This document shows positions 55,405 to 64,000 of a DNA stretch of 64,000 bases, in pieces. The stretch comes from Ichthyophis bannanicus. Lineage: Eukaryota > Chordata > Amphibia > Gymnophiona > Ichthyophiidae. The position numbers and the translations under genes are program-made. The notes under the pieces were generated by a model. That model searched no databases. It saw only the letters and a program-made list of their open reading frames with translations, and was not told the origin of the DNA. Each line of letters begins with the position of its first letter. The stretch's first letter is position 1. The stretch lies in assembly GCA_033557465.1 (NCBI GenBank), contig CM066035.1:916370235-916434234 (forward strand). The letters run 5' to 3'.

Positions 55405-56480
55405 TGATGCAGTAGAGTGTGGATTCCCCTGAGGGAATGGGAAAAACAAGAGAAAGATCTGCAGAGCTGGAAGAAGGTCTAATTTGGCAGCTGAGAATAA
55501 CGTGGAGAAGTGCGGTGTCATGCACTTGGGATTAGAAATCCAGGGGGAAAGCATTAGACAGGGGCAATAGGAGTGACGGACCAGTAGAGGGCCATCAGAG
55601 TCATTGTTCCTGAGGATCTCAAGTGGTGAACAATGTCACAAGGCAGAGGCCAAAGCCATAAGGAGGCATGGTTGCATACAAGGAATTACCCGCAGAAGGG
55701 AGGAGGTAATGACGAAGAGGATACCATTGGAGGATCTGAAGAGCCATTCAGAGGGTCCCAAGAGTCGACATCGGATCGACGCCACTCAACCACGACAACA
55801 ACTTCGTCTCAGCAGCATAAAAGAGCTGGCATGGCACACACCTGGGTTGATTGAGGAAAATGTTGAGCTGATAGAGGCCAGGCGGCTTGTGTAGGCCTCT
55901 CTGGGCGGTGTTCTCAGCGGTTTACATGGCATGGTGCACTCCTTGGTGCTCAGAAAGCGCTCTAAGTAGAGGTGACTGAGAGGCTCATGGGAGGGAACCA
56001 GTTGGTGCAACCGACAGGAGAAAACATCTGGTCGGGGGATGAGGAACCGAAGGGTTCATGGACAGGATCCAGTTGGCGCCGCGTGACAGTCGAAGGGATC
56101 CCGATGCTGCCCTGGGTACTGCTGCCCTGGGTACTGGGGCTGAAGCATTACTATGGCAAGGGTTGGGCCTTTGTCGATGGTCCTTGCTGTCCGTATTAAG
56201 ATCACTGCCCATAGGGAGGAAGGCAGGGAAGGCTTCTTAGCGCGAGTGCTGGTGATAGGGCGAGATGTCCAGCCCTAAGAGGCGCTAGCAGATAGACGTT
56301 TTGCTCTTTACGGCACTGAACTTTGACATTTCACAGGCATTAGCTCATGCTCACCGTAAGGAGTGGTAGCGGCTGCACTTGAGCAGGATTGACCTTTTGT
56401 CTTTACGGCCCTAAGCACTGGTTTAACCACTACACTACATCACCGTAGAGAACGGTAAGCTCAGTCCAGAGTGATACTGG
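55405..56480. other. Interior of the DIRS-like element, no gene seen
   Basis: No recognisable protein. Frames at 55604-55894 and 55972-56212 lack motifs. GCCCTGGGTACTGCTGCCCT near 56110 is a 15-base direct repeat. Unassigned. Confidence 0.5.
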
Positions 56481-56484
56481 GCCC

Positions 56485-56558
56485 CAGCTGGTATTCGAAC
56501 CTGACCTTCTGCTCTTGAGTGCACTGTCTGTGTGTACTGCACCACAATGCGGCCACTG
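56485..56558 (-). mobile_element. tRNA-like SINE head
   Basis: On the minus strand: GCATTGTGGTGCAGTACAC (A-box-like), then CAGGTTCGAATACC (B box; plus-strand 56488-56501). The spacing fits a tRNA-derived promoter. A second A-box-like segment (inverse of TTTAACCACTACACTACATC) lies near 56423. No clear body or tail. Confidence 0.5.
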
Positions 56559-56949
56559 ATGACCTAGGACATTGCCACTAAGGAGATAGGGAGGATGCCG
56601 CAAGTGATGCTCCTTGTAGGAAGGAAGGAAGTGGGCGAGTCCATAATCGGTGAGCCCATCTCAGTGAGTCACTACCCGTCGGGTGGTGTTATGCCACCCA
56701 CAGTCTGGTTCTGGCGGTAGCCCCACCCCAGCCGGACACCGTCGGAGAGGGATGGGGAGATAGGCCATAATGGGTCAGAAGGCAATTGAGAATGTAGGAC
56801 ACTCGGGGAACCCGCCTAAGTCCTTGCAGAAATTTCTCTAAGACCAGGCAATTGTTTAGGCTTAACCACTGCAGTGTGACATCAGTAAGTACTGTCAGAC
56901 GGCTGCCTAGGGTGAGAACTTACACAATCTTGACGATGCATATATTCAT

Positions 56950-58500
56950 ATGATTCTTGCAAGGTATTGTGGGTAATGTAGTTCTTTCACTCCAAACACA
57001 GCTGAAGACAATAATTGAGTTGTGAAACCAGTGGTTAAAGCCAATAAAATACTTCTTTTATTGATGGGGTTTAATTCACCCAGCACAAATATGCTTGGTA
57101 GCAATATAAATGAGGTTACTTGCTTGCAGTGTTTAAATGGATAACATAAAGTCACAAAGCAAACCAGAAAACAACCTTCAGCTTGTCAGGCAATTAGCTA
57201 ATGTTTTCTTAGCAAATAATTACCAAATAAAAAGGCACAAAGAAATGAATAAACTTTGCTTGTTAGGTTAACTTCTGCTTATTTTCCACGCAGATCCCAG
57301 CAGTGATTCTCCCTTGCTCACACACACAATCAGGTGCAGCTTTAATTACTATCAATTGACCAGCTGAAAGCCTTTAGCTGGCTGGCTGCTACTGTGTGAA
57401 CCCAAATCCTGCTTTAAGAGCTGTTTGCAGTGGAAATAAAGAACAAAGTTAGGTTTCTTTGTGATGGCTGATGTGTTTGCTCACAGAAAGCTAGCAATAG
57501 CATTTAGATAGAGAACAGTCCATGTAATTAATAGTTTCATCTGCTGTATCTCCCCCTTCATCAATCAGCATAGGGTCACTATCATACATTGGCACAGACG
57601 AGTCTTTCATTAAGGCACTATCATGAGAATGCTTATTCCCTTGCTGCCATTCACTATTATAGATAGGGTCTGGATCAGTGTTCATATCTGAGCCTCTCCT
57701 GCTATCATAATTCCTCTCTGTATATCCTGGCCAGTATGTAATCCAGTTCTGATGTCCAGCCTTCCAATCTTGATCCCTGGACACTGGATCTTTCCTCACA
57801 TACCTTCTGGCATAGGTCTGAAAGTCCTTTCCACGTGCAGTCTTCTCTCTTCCAGGTAGCCACTGGTGATTCCTATCTCTGCCAATCCATTCCTCTGGCT
57901 GACTCCAGTCCAATGGACTCTGCTGGCATTTGGAATACCTCCCAGTATAGGTACTGCCTTGGACTCTCCCAGACCATCCAATGGGCTTTCTTCTCTTCCT
58001 TCCAGAGAGTTTCCTTCTTTCTCTATCCGCTTGGCTTGGCTTCTGTTTCTCCAGGTGATACTGGTGCTTGAGCTTGAAGCTGTTGCTGTCTCCTTTCCTG
58101 AAGCTCTTCCTGAAGCTATTATCTGTAGAATAAGCTCTATTCTTATTCTGTCCTAATGTGTGCTCCTCCCTAACACAGCGCAGCTGTGTTGAATCAGGCC
58201 CTGCCCTTTGAGATGAGTGCTTAGGGATTACCTCATAGCTCTCTTGATTGCACACACGTTTTCTCACTTCAGCCCCTCTCATGGCTGCTGGAAACCTGGT
58301 GCATTCTGGGACTGGTAGTCTTTTATGTGAAAACTCTGTTTTCTTACTTCTACCAGAACTGACAGGTTGCTTGTTCAGAGTCACATCATCTTTTCTATAG
58401 CTCCTACCTGAGCTATGATAAGCTTCCTTATCACAGTACCCAAGTCCGCTTATTGCCTTTACACATATTGGTCTTTCGACGATCATACGTTGGGTGACCA
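56950..58500 (-). mobile_element. Solo-LTR-like segment with a long ORF
   Basis: On the minus strand, a 375-codon frame is followed by about 500 bp containing CCCCATCAATAAAAGAAGTA (a polyadenylation-type signal) and then CATTACCCACAATACCTTGC. This arrangement, ORF then 0.4-0.5 kb with AATAAA, parallels the gypsy LTRs at 4156 and 8781, and the ORF end shares a motif with theirs. I could not fix TG...CA ends or a duplication, so the LTR identity is inference. Confidence 0.4.
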
Positions 58501-58618
58501 ACATATATATACATGGATATATACATATGCCTTGAAGTCGGTGGAATCGCAAACTTGACATGCGAGGTTCATTTATGGCTGGATCGGTACTCCTTGTTCC
58601 CTTCGGAGTCGGGATCAT
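57491..58618 (-). CDS. Hypothetical ORF related to the gypsy LTR frame
   Basis: ATG start, 375 codons. The protein is hydrophilic and rich in Arg, Lys, Ser, Asp and Tyr, with basic patches (DRERRKLSGRKRRKPIGW). It ends in an acidic segment finishing NYMDCSLSKCYC, which resembles the MPELMDCSLTL end of the LTR ORFs at 4349 and 8974. No known domain, signal peptide or membrane segment. The upstream part may lie outside any LTR. If the likeness is real, a C-terminal acidic motif is conserved between two LTR families. The frame could also be fortuitous. Confidence 0.35.
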   Translation of the reverse strand: MIPTPKGTRSTDPAINEPRMSSLRFHRLQGICIYPCIYMLVTQRMIVERPICVKAISGLGYCDKEAYHSSGRSYRKDDVTLNKQPVSSGRSKKTEFSHKRLPVPECTRFPAAMRGAEVRKRVCNQESYEVIPKHSSQRAGPDSTQLRCVREEHTLGQNKNRAYSTDNSFRKSFRKGDSNSFKLKHQYHLEKQKPSQADRERRKLSGRKRRKPIGWSGRVQGSTYTGRYSKCQQSPLDWSQPEEWIGRDRNHQWLPGREKTARGKDFQTYARRYVRKDPVSRDQDWKAGHQNWITYWPGYTERNYDSRRGSDMNTDPDPIYNSEWQQGNKHSHDSALMKDSSVPMYDSDPMLIDEGGDTADETINYMDCSLSKCYC

Positions 58619-58937
58619 AGGTATCTGGGATGAGCCAGATAATAAGCGCAGCTGGACCTTTTCTTTCTACTTATACCGATGCTGTACCCGGAAAAGCGAT
58701 GTGGAGGGAGTCTCTTAATGTCTGTGCACCGTCTGGAGTCCTGAGGCCCCAGGTTGCCCTGGTTGGGATGCAGGGTCACGGATTCCGCACCACCCGAGGC
58801 CTCCATGGTGTAGGTAGGTGAGTCAAGTGGGATTCGACCCCTGGTATTGTGTGAATGCATGTGAACTCGAGTGATGCTGCAGCGCTCGTGGACACAGCAC
58901 TCAGGTCAGGGTTTGAGCTGTGTAGGCAGGAGTCACG
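58619..58937. other. Interior of the DIRS-like element, tRNA-like fragment
   Basis: Noncoding. GTGGGATTCGACCCCTGG near 58829 is a B-box-like word on both strands, probably part of another tRNA-derived head. No complete SINE. Confidence 0.4.
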
Positions 58938-58998
58938 GCAGGGGCTTGAACCTGTGACCTTTTGCATCTGAACACATGCACTGCACCACCGTGCTACC
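58938..58998 (-). mobile_element. tRNA-like SINE head
   Basis: Minus strand: GGTAGCACGGTGGTGCAGTG (A-box-like), then CACAGGTTCAAGCCCCTGCC (B box). Next to a poly-T run at 59000-59012 (poly-A on the minus strand). Confidence 0.55.
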
Positions 58999-59012
58999 TC
59001 TTTTTTTTTTTT

Positions 59013-59824
59013 TGATAGAAGTAGGAGCTGGAAGATGACGTGGCCAAGCTGGCCATTCTGGATCTGATCCTGGCCATTCTAGATCTGGCCCTATTCTTGA
59101 TCTGGTCCTGTGGCTACCCGAGCCTCCCTTTGAGGATTGCTACGGGTCTGATGGCTGGAGCTGGCCGCTCTAGCGTTGACTTGCTCTGCTGTGGCGATGC
59201 CTCAGGTTGCTAGCGGGAATCAACCTCGGTGTTGTGGTTAGCAAGGTAGAGCTCTGAGCATTAGCGAAGCCCGGTAGTGCCGCATGCGAGGCTCGTAGGG
59301 GTGTTGTAAGTAGTTAATCAGCCTGCAATGCTGCCATCTTTTCTAGATGCTGTTGGGGATTCCACAGACAGGCAGTCGGTCAGTAGCATGCCGGTCTGGA
59401 GTGTTGCAAGTGGGAAAAGGACAGCGCCATATGGGACATTTTCCTTCCTCGTCCGAATTTGGACGATTCCTGGCCATGTCCTGTCCTGATGTTGAAGGAG
59501 GCAGCTGCCGAGCTGGTACCCGGGTCGTGATACTATAGTTGACATGGAGGAGAAGCACCCAGCACTATCGCCATCGCTGTGACGGCTGTCTTTCCTGATA
59601 GGCCGAGTCTCCCTGCCAAGCAGGGTTCATGGCAAGATTGGAGGGGAATCCTCTACCGCAGACGATTCCTCCCAGTGCCCTACAGATGCAGGCCTTGCGT
59701 TGAGGAGGTAGCTGGCCACTCGAACGGCGTAGTGTAGCTGAGGAGGTGGCTGGGCACTAACAGTGTAGCTGTAGGCCTTGATGCAGTGGAGACTGGATCA
59801 TATCCTCGCAGTGTGGGGAACCAG
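59013..59824. other. Interior of the DIRS-like element, no gene seen
   Basis: Mixed sequence with CTGGCCATTCT-GATCTG units repeated near 59047-59100. No coding motif on either strand. Confidence 0.5.
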
Positions 59825-60182
59825 GTCACACTACTGCGTAGGGGTCCTTGCGATGCGATTCGGCCCCGAGGCGTGCACAAGATGTTCTACCCTTGACCCC
59901 GATGCGCACACCGAGCTTACTCACCCGCTCACACGCAAAGGTGAGAGGTGAGATGGTAAGCGGATCCCGGGCACTCAGGTCACAGTACTGCGTAGCTCCA
60001 GATCGTGGAGGCAGAAGCATCACCAGAGAGATACAGAGCTTACCCACCTGATCACACGCGAAGGTGAGGGGTGAGGTGGTAAGCGGCTCCCGGGCACTCG
60101 GGTCACGCAATGCGCAGGGGTCCTTGCAGCGCGACTCGGCCCCGAGGCGCGTGCAAGATGTTCTACACTCGACCCCGATGCG
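59825..60182. repeat. Interleaved tandem repeats inside the DIRS-like element
   Basis: Block a (GGGGTCCTTGCGATGCGATT, CGGCCCCGAGGCGTGC, AAGATGTTCTAC) occurs at about 59838-59910 and 60116-60182. Block b (CACGCAAAGGTGAGAGGTGA, GGTAAGCGGATCCCGGGCAC) occurs at about 59912-59994 and 60037-60115. They give a repetitive minus-strand frame of 236 codons that I do not consider a gene. Confidence 0.75.
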
Positions 60183-60748
60183 CGTGGCAGATGGAGCCAT
60201 TGCTGATGGTTGCTGTGGCGCCATTGGTGTGGGCAATGGCCTCGAGACTCCGGCGACGTGATTGCAGACAGTGGAGTCGTGGGGCAGGCAGACATGGCAT
60301 GGAGCTAATTGAGCCGGCTTAATGTGACGCCCACAGATGGATTTGCGCGGAATGCCGTGGCGCCGGACAAGGCGCAGCGCGGTTTGATGGAGCCGTCCAA
60401 TCTGGTTAGAGATGCCGTCCAATCCCAGCCCGCGGCGCAGCGCTGAGTGGGCAGGCTGAAGTGACGCGCTGAGTGGGCAGGCTTGATGTGACGCCCACCA
60501 ATAGAGTTGTGGATGGACTGACGTGGCGCCAGGCAAGGCGATGTGCCGGGTGCTACAAGCTTGCGATGATCAAGCTTGTGTGACAATCCAGCAGAGGGGG
60601 GGGGGGGGTGCGGCTTGCGTTGCAGCACACAGACGCAGCAAGATGGCCGCCCCCATGGACCACACACGTGTGAGGAGGTCCAGGGCAGTGTCCGTCTGCC
60701 GCGAGGGCTTACATACCCAGGAGAATCCTGGCGACGCGTCTTGGGATG
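60183..60748. other. Interior of the DIRS-like element, GC-rich
   Basis: TGTGACGCCCAC and ACGTGGCGCC-type words recur near 60320-60360 and 60488-60540, suggesting a further old duplication. A G run lies at about 60596-60608. No gene. Confidence 0.5.
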
Positions 60749-60981
60749 TTAGAGGCCCTAAGGCACACCTTGTGGAAGCCGAGCTGGTGGATTAAGCCTG
60801 CGGCTGGGGGTGGAGGCCCTTGGGCACACCCTGAGCGGCGGCGGAGCTGGAGGATGAAGCATGCGGCTGTGGGTGGAGGCCTTTAGGCACACCCTGAGCG
60901 GCGGCAGCTGGTGGCTTAAGCCTGCGGCTGGGGGTGGAGGCCCTTAGGCACACCCTGAGCGGCGGCAGAGCTGGCGTGGTG
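60749..60981. repeat. 61-63-bp minisatellite inside the DIRS-like element
   Basis: Copies start at 60797, 60860 and 60921 with C-TGCGGCTGGGGGTGGAGG and GGCACACCCTGAGCGGCGGC. A partial, diverged copy precedes them at 60749. GC-rich and noncoding. Confidence 0.85.
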
Positions 60982-61400
60982 TTGGAGATGTTCCGAGAAG
61001 AAGGTTCGGTGAGCAAGTAACCAGCACCAGGACATCCCAGCGAACCCCGGTCCTTGTATGCAGCTGTTATGCCGTCTGCTGAGAGCAGCTGCAGGCGAGG
61101 AGCACAGCCCCTGGACAGACCGGATCAATCTGAAAACAAGCTTGGACAGTATTAATGCAATTTTAAACTGGTCATACATACGCTGCAGGAGGGAACACCT
61201 CATAAGCTATTGAGACTGGGAGCACATGGCCCGAAGGAATTTGAGCTCCGCTGGGACAGCTGCGAAAAAGAAGCTTTGGAAACATCAATGCAAGTAAGCT
61301 GCTAAAAACATACGAGTAGAGGGAGAATTAGAATTCTTAAGTGTAAATTTTTGGTGGAGAGTAGAAAAATCCGTCTTGCTGGCAAGGCGGAAGAACTGAA

Positions 61401-61551
61401 ACTGGATAGCTAGGGGCAGGCAGGGAGGTGGGGCCAGATGGCTCATGCTCAGAAGGGCAAAGCCCTTCTGAGCTATGGAGAGTACTTCCGTCTCGGCGCC
61501 GTCGGATGACGTCACCAAGTGTGGCTGACTCATCCTGCTTGTCCTAGGAGA
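61401..61551 (-). repeat. Right terminal repeat of the gene-less DIRS-like element (its 5' end)
   Basis: The minus strand starts CTCCTAGGACAAGCAGGATG, like the left end of the DIRS at 26975. The stem-loop is at 61447-61473. Just inside lies the shared leader block at 61367-61393. Confidence 0.88.
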
Positions 61552-61939
61552 ACTATCCAGATAGTGCCCATATAATCTGAATATTCAGCAGCACCCACTA
61601 TAACAGATATTGCTGCTGATTTTCCAGACTGTTTTTTAACCTGCAGCAGCCACATTTAAAAAAAATGCTGACCATCATGGGTTGAATGTTATCCCCAGTA
61701 TTTACAGAAGCAAACTAGCTGTGGGACTGATACAGAAAGCATGTGTTGTGACTCTGCACTAAAGGTGAGTTCTAGACTTCCTAGCGCACAAGAAAAAATT
61801 TCTTCCCGATGCAAACAAATAGAATGCAGATAGCATGTGCCCAAAAAGGTGCATGAGAGAGCAGGATGGATGGATATGCACACTGGTTTGTGCTAGTGGC
61901 AGGTATATTTGGCACACACTAAAATTGTATCACGTGAAA
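61552..61939. repeat. GATATTCAGC-type fragment and unassigned spacer
   Basis: TCTGAATATTCAGCAGCACC and GATATTGCTGCTGATTTTCC at 61577-61630 match the family at 42215 and 52430. The remainder to 61939 is unassigned. Confidence 0.45.
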
Positions 61940-63141
61940 TTTCATGGGTCTACATCCACGCCCCCTCCATAGCAACAATTTACATGGCATGGTTTGAAGA
62001 ACTATACATCTACTCGCATCCTTTATTTTCTTGGGTTCAATACTGGAAGCGATTTTTAGATGACATTTTCTTCATTTGGACGGGCAGTAGAACTGATTTG
62101 TATGCTTTTTTGCATTCTCTAAATTTATTTAAACCAAATATACAATTTACGGCACAAATAGGAAGTAACAGTATTCAATTTTTGGACATTATGATTGAAT
62201 GCACCCCGGAGGGTTTTTCAACTTCTCTATATAGAAAGCCAGTTCAGCGAAATACTTTGCTGCATTTTGACAGCTCCCATCCACCAGCATTGAAGAAGGG
62301 TCTGCCTTATGGGCAATTCTTGCGTCTTCGACGTAATTGCACTTCGCTGGCACAATTTAAGATTCATGCCAAAGAATTATGCTCCCGTTTGCTCTCCAGA
62401 GGGTATCCGTCTAAAGTTATCCATAGGGCCTACAAAAGAGCACGATTTACTCATCGTGATTGGTTGTTGGAACCTAAGGTCTCCCCTCCTTTGATGAATA
62501 AAATTACATGCATTTTTCCTTTTATGCGAGGCACTTCTTCTGTTGTCAACTTATTGCATAAGTTCTGGCCGGTTTTGGCCGTTCATTCATGCTTCTGTAA
62601 GCCACTTCAAATAGCATATTCTCGTAAACCGAATCTACGTGACATACTGATGAAAACTACGGCACCTCAAGACAGACCACCTCTGCGGCATGAAAATGCG
62701 GGTCATTACCCGTGTGGGACCTGCTCTTTCTGCTCTAATACTATATCAGGCTTGACATGGCTAGATGTCCGTACAAATAAAAGTTATTATACCCGCTGGC
62801 ATACGGATTGTACTACTGACTTTGTCGTCTATTTAATTCTCTGCCCTTGTCATTTACCATACATTGGCCGTACTACACGAACTTGTAAACTACGTTTGGG
62901 TGAACATGCTTCTCGCCTGTCTACACAACAGCTTGCTGCACCGTTAGTCCAACACTGTTTGGATTCATTGCATACATTTGCAGATCTTAGCTGGCGGATT
63001 TTGGATCATGTACCCCTCAATCCAAGGGGTGGAGACAGAGTTCAAGCCCTGCAAAATCTAGAGCAGAAATGGATTTTTCGCCTGCATTCTGTTCAGCCAG
63101 AAGGACTAAATCAGCAATTAGACTGGCATACAGTTTTTTAA
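61909..63141 (+). CDS. Penelope RT (C-terminal half)-GIY-YIG endonuclease
   Basis: A 410-codon open frame. Real homology begins at about residue 15. It has SIATIYMAWFEELYIYSHP, then the catalytic Asp pair at residues 51-52 in WKRFLDDIFFIW, SIQFLDIMI and YRKPVQRNTLLHFDSSHPP. A Cys cluster (CGTCSFC, residues 269-275) leads to the GIY-YIG domain: VVYLILCPCHLPYIGRT (residues 307-321) and the RLGEHAS segment (329-335). Both enzymatic modules keep their key residues. The N-terminal half of RT is missing, so the copy could not act alone. In the cell the intact protein cuts DNA and primes reverse transcription at the nick. Confidence 0.88.
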   Translation: MAHTKIVSREISWVYIHAPSIATIYMAWFEELYIYSHPLFSWVQYWKRFLDDIFFIWTGSRTDLYAFLHSLNLFKPNIQFTAQIGSNSIQFLDIMIECTPEGFSTSLYRKPVQRNTLLHFDSSHPPALKKGLPYGQFLRLRRNCTSLAQFKIHAKELCSRLLSRGYPSKVIHRAYKRARFTHRDWLLEPKVSPPLMNKITCIFPFMRGTSSVVNLLHKFWPVLAVHSCFCKPLQIAYSRKPNLRDILMKTTAPQDRPPLRHENAGHYPCGTCSFCSNTISGLTWLDVRTNKSYYTRWHTDCTTDFVVYLILCPCHLPYIGRTTRTCKLRLGEHASRLSTQQLAAPLVQHCLDSLHTFADLSWRILDHVPLNPRGGDRVQALQNLEQKWIFRLHSVQPEGLNQQLDWHTVF

Positions 63142-63480
63142 CTATTCAGTTGGAGAGCGGTTACCTGATTGGTGGTTTCTTCTCTCTGTTCTGATTGGTT
63201 TTTGTCTACCTCTCACATCTGAAGGACGCGCTCGACTTAATGATAGCGCCTGGGTTATAAAAACCAGTTGCTTTTGGCATTGTGTAAGGCTAATGCTTCT
63301 GCTAACAGCGGTTTGACCTGAAGCAGGGGGTCTATGGGAACACCCCCGAAACGTGGCACGTCGAGAGAAAAATCGGACCTGCTGTAAAAAGCCTGTGTTG
63401 TTCAAAGCTAAGTACCAGCTATTTTTGAAGAGCTGTTTTAAAAAGTTATATTACGATTAAAAAGGAAGGGCCACGGCGGT
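61940..63480 (+). mobile_element. Penelope-like element, 5' truncated
   Basis: Contains the second half of a Penelope-type RT, a linker with a Cys cluster, a GIY-YIG endonuclease and a 3' UTR with a hammerhead-like fold. The start falls inside RT, just before the motif that reads HAPSIATIYMAWFEE. The coding frame is unbroken to its stop at 63141, which suggests a fairly recent copy. The exact 3' end was not determined. Confidence 0.88.
63311..63375 (+). ncRNA. Hammerhead-ribozyme-like motif, probably degenerate
   Basis: CTGA at 63318-63321 is followed by a 6-bp helix (GGGGGT with ACCCCC, 63326-63331 and 63342-63347). GAAA follows at 63348-63351, then a short helix III (ACGT-GGC-ACGT) and C at 63362. 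This is the order of a hammerhead core, and Penelope-like elements are known to carry them. Two core bases after CTGA (the GA of CTGANGA) do not fit, and helix I is weak. Cleavage is doubtful. Confidence 0.4.
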
Positions 63481-64000
63481 AGAGGGTGATTTTTCTCTCT
63501 GCTTGGCTGGCCGGTCCAACAAAAAAATTTAGGATTTATTCTGGTTATTTTCACTGAGTTCTGGGGTTATTTATTAGAATGCCATTCTGCACAGAACGGT
63601 TTTTGCAATACTATCATTTATGTGCAGAACAACATCCCAGCAGATGCGCAGATACTGTTTATGCTCATACAACTCCAAAGTGCCGCTGCACAAGTTTTGC
63701 AGATGTCAGTTTTGGAGTACAGCATTTTTGTGTTCCGGCAAACCTCACCCTCAGCACTTCTCTTCAAGGGGGCCAGAAAAAGTTATAGGTCCTATATGCT
63801 CTAGGTAAAGAGAAGAAACAGGCATTAATTTCTCACTAGTGCTGACCACAGAACAACAGGCTATCTCTTTACTCCTTCTCAGGCCTTGCAATAAAATCCC
63901 ATTGTTGTACTCAGCTTTCTGGTCTTCTCACATTGCTGGCACACTTTATTACATCAGACCCTGTATGTGGTTAGTGGTTTTCAGCCACTTAAAATATCTG
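63481..64000. other. No gene seen at the window end
   Basis: Short frames (63579-63808) without recognisable motifs. TGCACAGAACGG and AAAGTTATAGGTCC carry no known signal. It may include the end of the Penelope element or host sequence. Confidence 0.4.

Larger units (their letters stand above)
54030..61551 (-). mobile_element. Gene-less element with complete DIRS termini
   Basis: The right terminus (61401-61551) and left terminus (54061-54208, extended to 54030) are inverted repeats. The internal complementary region at 54289-54398 matches both outer ends. The orientation is minus, since the extension and complementary region lie at the left. A 5' leader block CTTCCGCCTTGCCAGCAAGA, then CGGATTT, is shared with the DIRS at 27138-27165. 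No Gag, RT, RNase H, methyltransferase or recombinase motif occurs between them. The 7-kb interior is GC- and CpG-rich, with tandem repeats, tRNA-like heads and an LTR-like segment. If mobile, it must use enzymes from a relative such as the 26975-33466 family. Confidence 0.82.

Noticed and set aside
59826..60536. 236-codon minus-strand frame
   Set aside because: It overlaps GC-rich tandem repeats, its sequence repeats internally and it shows no domain. A repeat-driven chance frame.
63579..63808. Three overlapping short frames near the window end
   Set aside because: Overlap in all phases and lack of motifs argue against a gene.

Overview
This is repeat-dense vertebrate nuclear DNA. I could recognise no host gene, tRNA gene, rRNA gene or CRISPR array. 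Nearly every coding signal belongs to a transposable element. The mix of CR1, L2, L1, RTE/BovB-like, tRNA-SINEs, a SCAN-type (Gmr1-like) Ty3/gypsy element, DIRS tyrosine-recombinase retrotransposons, a Penelope-like element, and MULE and hAT relics points to an amphibian, possibly a caecilian, or less likely a reptile. That assignment is inference from repeat content only.

Layout: 1-1133 holds an L1 endonuclease relic and a CR1 tail. 2131-10845 is a decayed plus-strand CR1 split by a young LTR retrotransposon (4156-10237). Its LTRs are almost identical, its TSD is CTAT, it has SCAN-like Gag, protease and integrase, but no RT-RNase H. 10846-17242 holds sparse sequence, a 718-bp MULE derivative, an L2 tail, a SINE, an RTE tail and two CR1 fragments. 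17245-19985 is a minus-strand L2. 19990-26880 is mostly unassigned with GC-rich palindromic repeats and one SINE. 26975-33466 is an almost complete DIRS element inserted into a SINE and itself interrupted by a CR1. 35104-36763 is an ORF1-only L1 derivative with a perfect TSD. 36986-41271 is a full-span L1 with the RT core deleted and a CR1 tail in ORF1. 41288-44586 holds fragments, a perfect 35-bp hairpin and a SINE. 44590-47806 is an RTE interrupted by a long CR1. 47807-54028 holds L2, hAT and CR1 fragments and AT-rich sequence. 54030-61551 is a second element with complete DIRS termini but no DIRS genes inside; it carries tandem repeats, tRNA-like heads and an LTR-like insertion. 61940-63480 is a 5'-truncated Penelope-like element with RT and GIY-YIG domains and a hammerhead-like motif.

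The genes do not form a host pathway. The window is best read as a stack of nested insertions whose order can be worked out. The points most worth following are the gene-less DIRS-type element at 54-61.5 kb; the covarying hairpin and consensus 5' splice site shared by both DIRS elements; the long open frame inside the gypsy LTR and its possible relative at 57.5-58.6 kb; and the ORF1-only L1 element. Many frames are broken, and coordinates read by eye may be off by a few bases.
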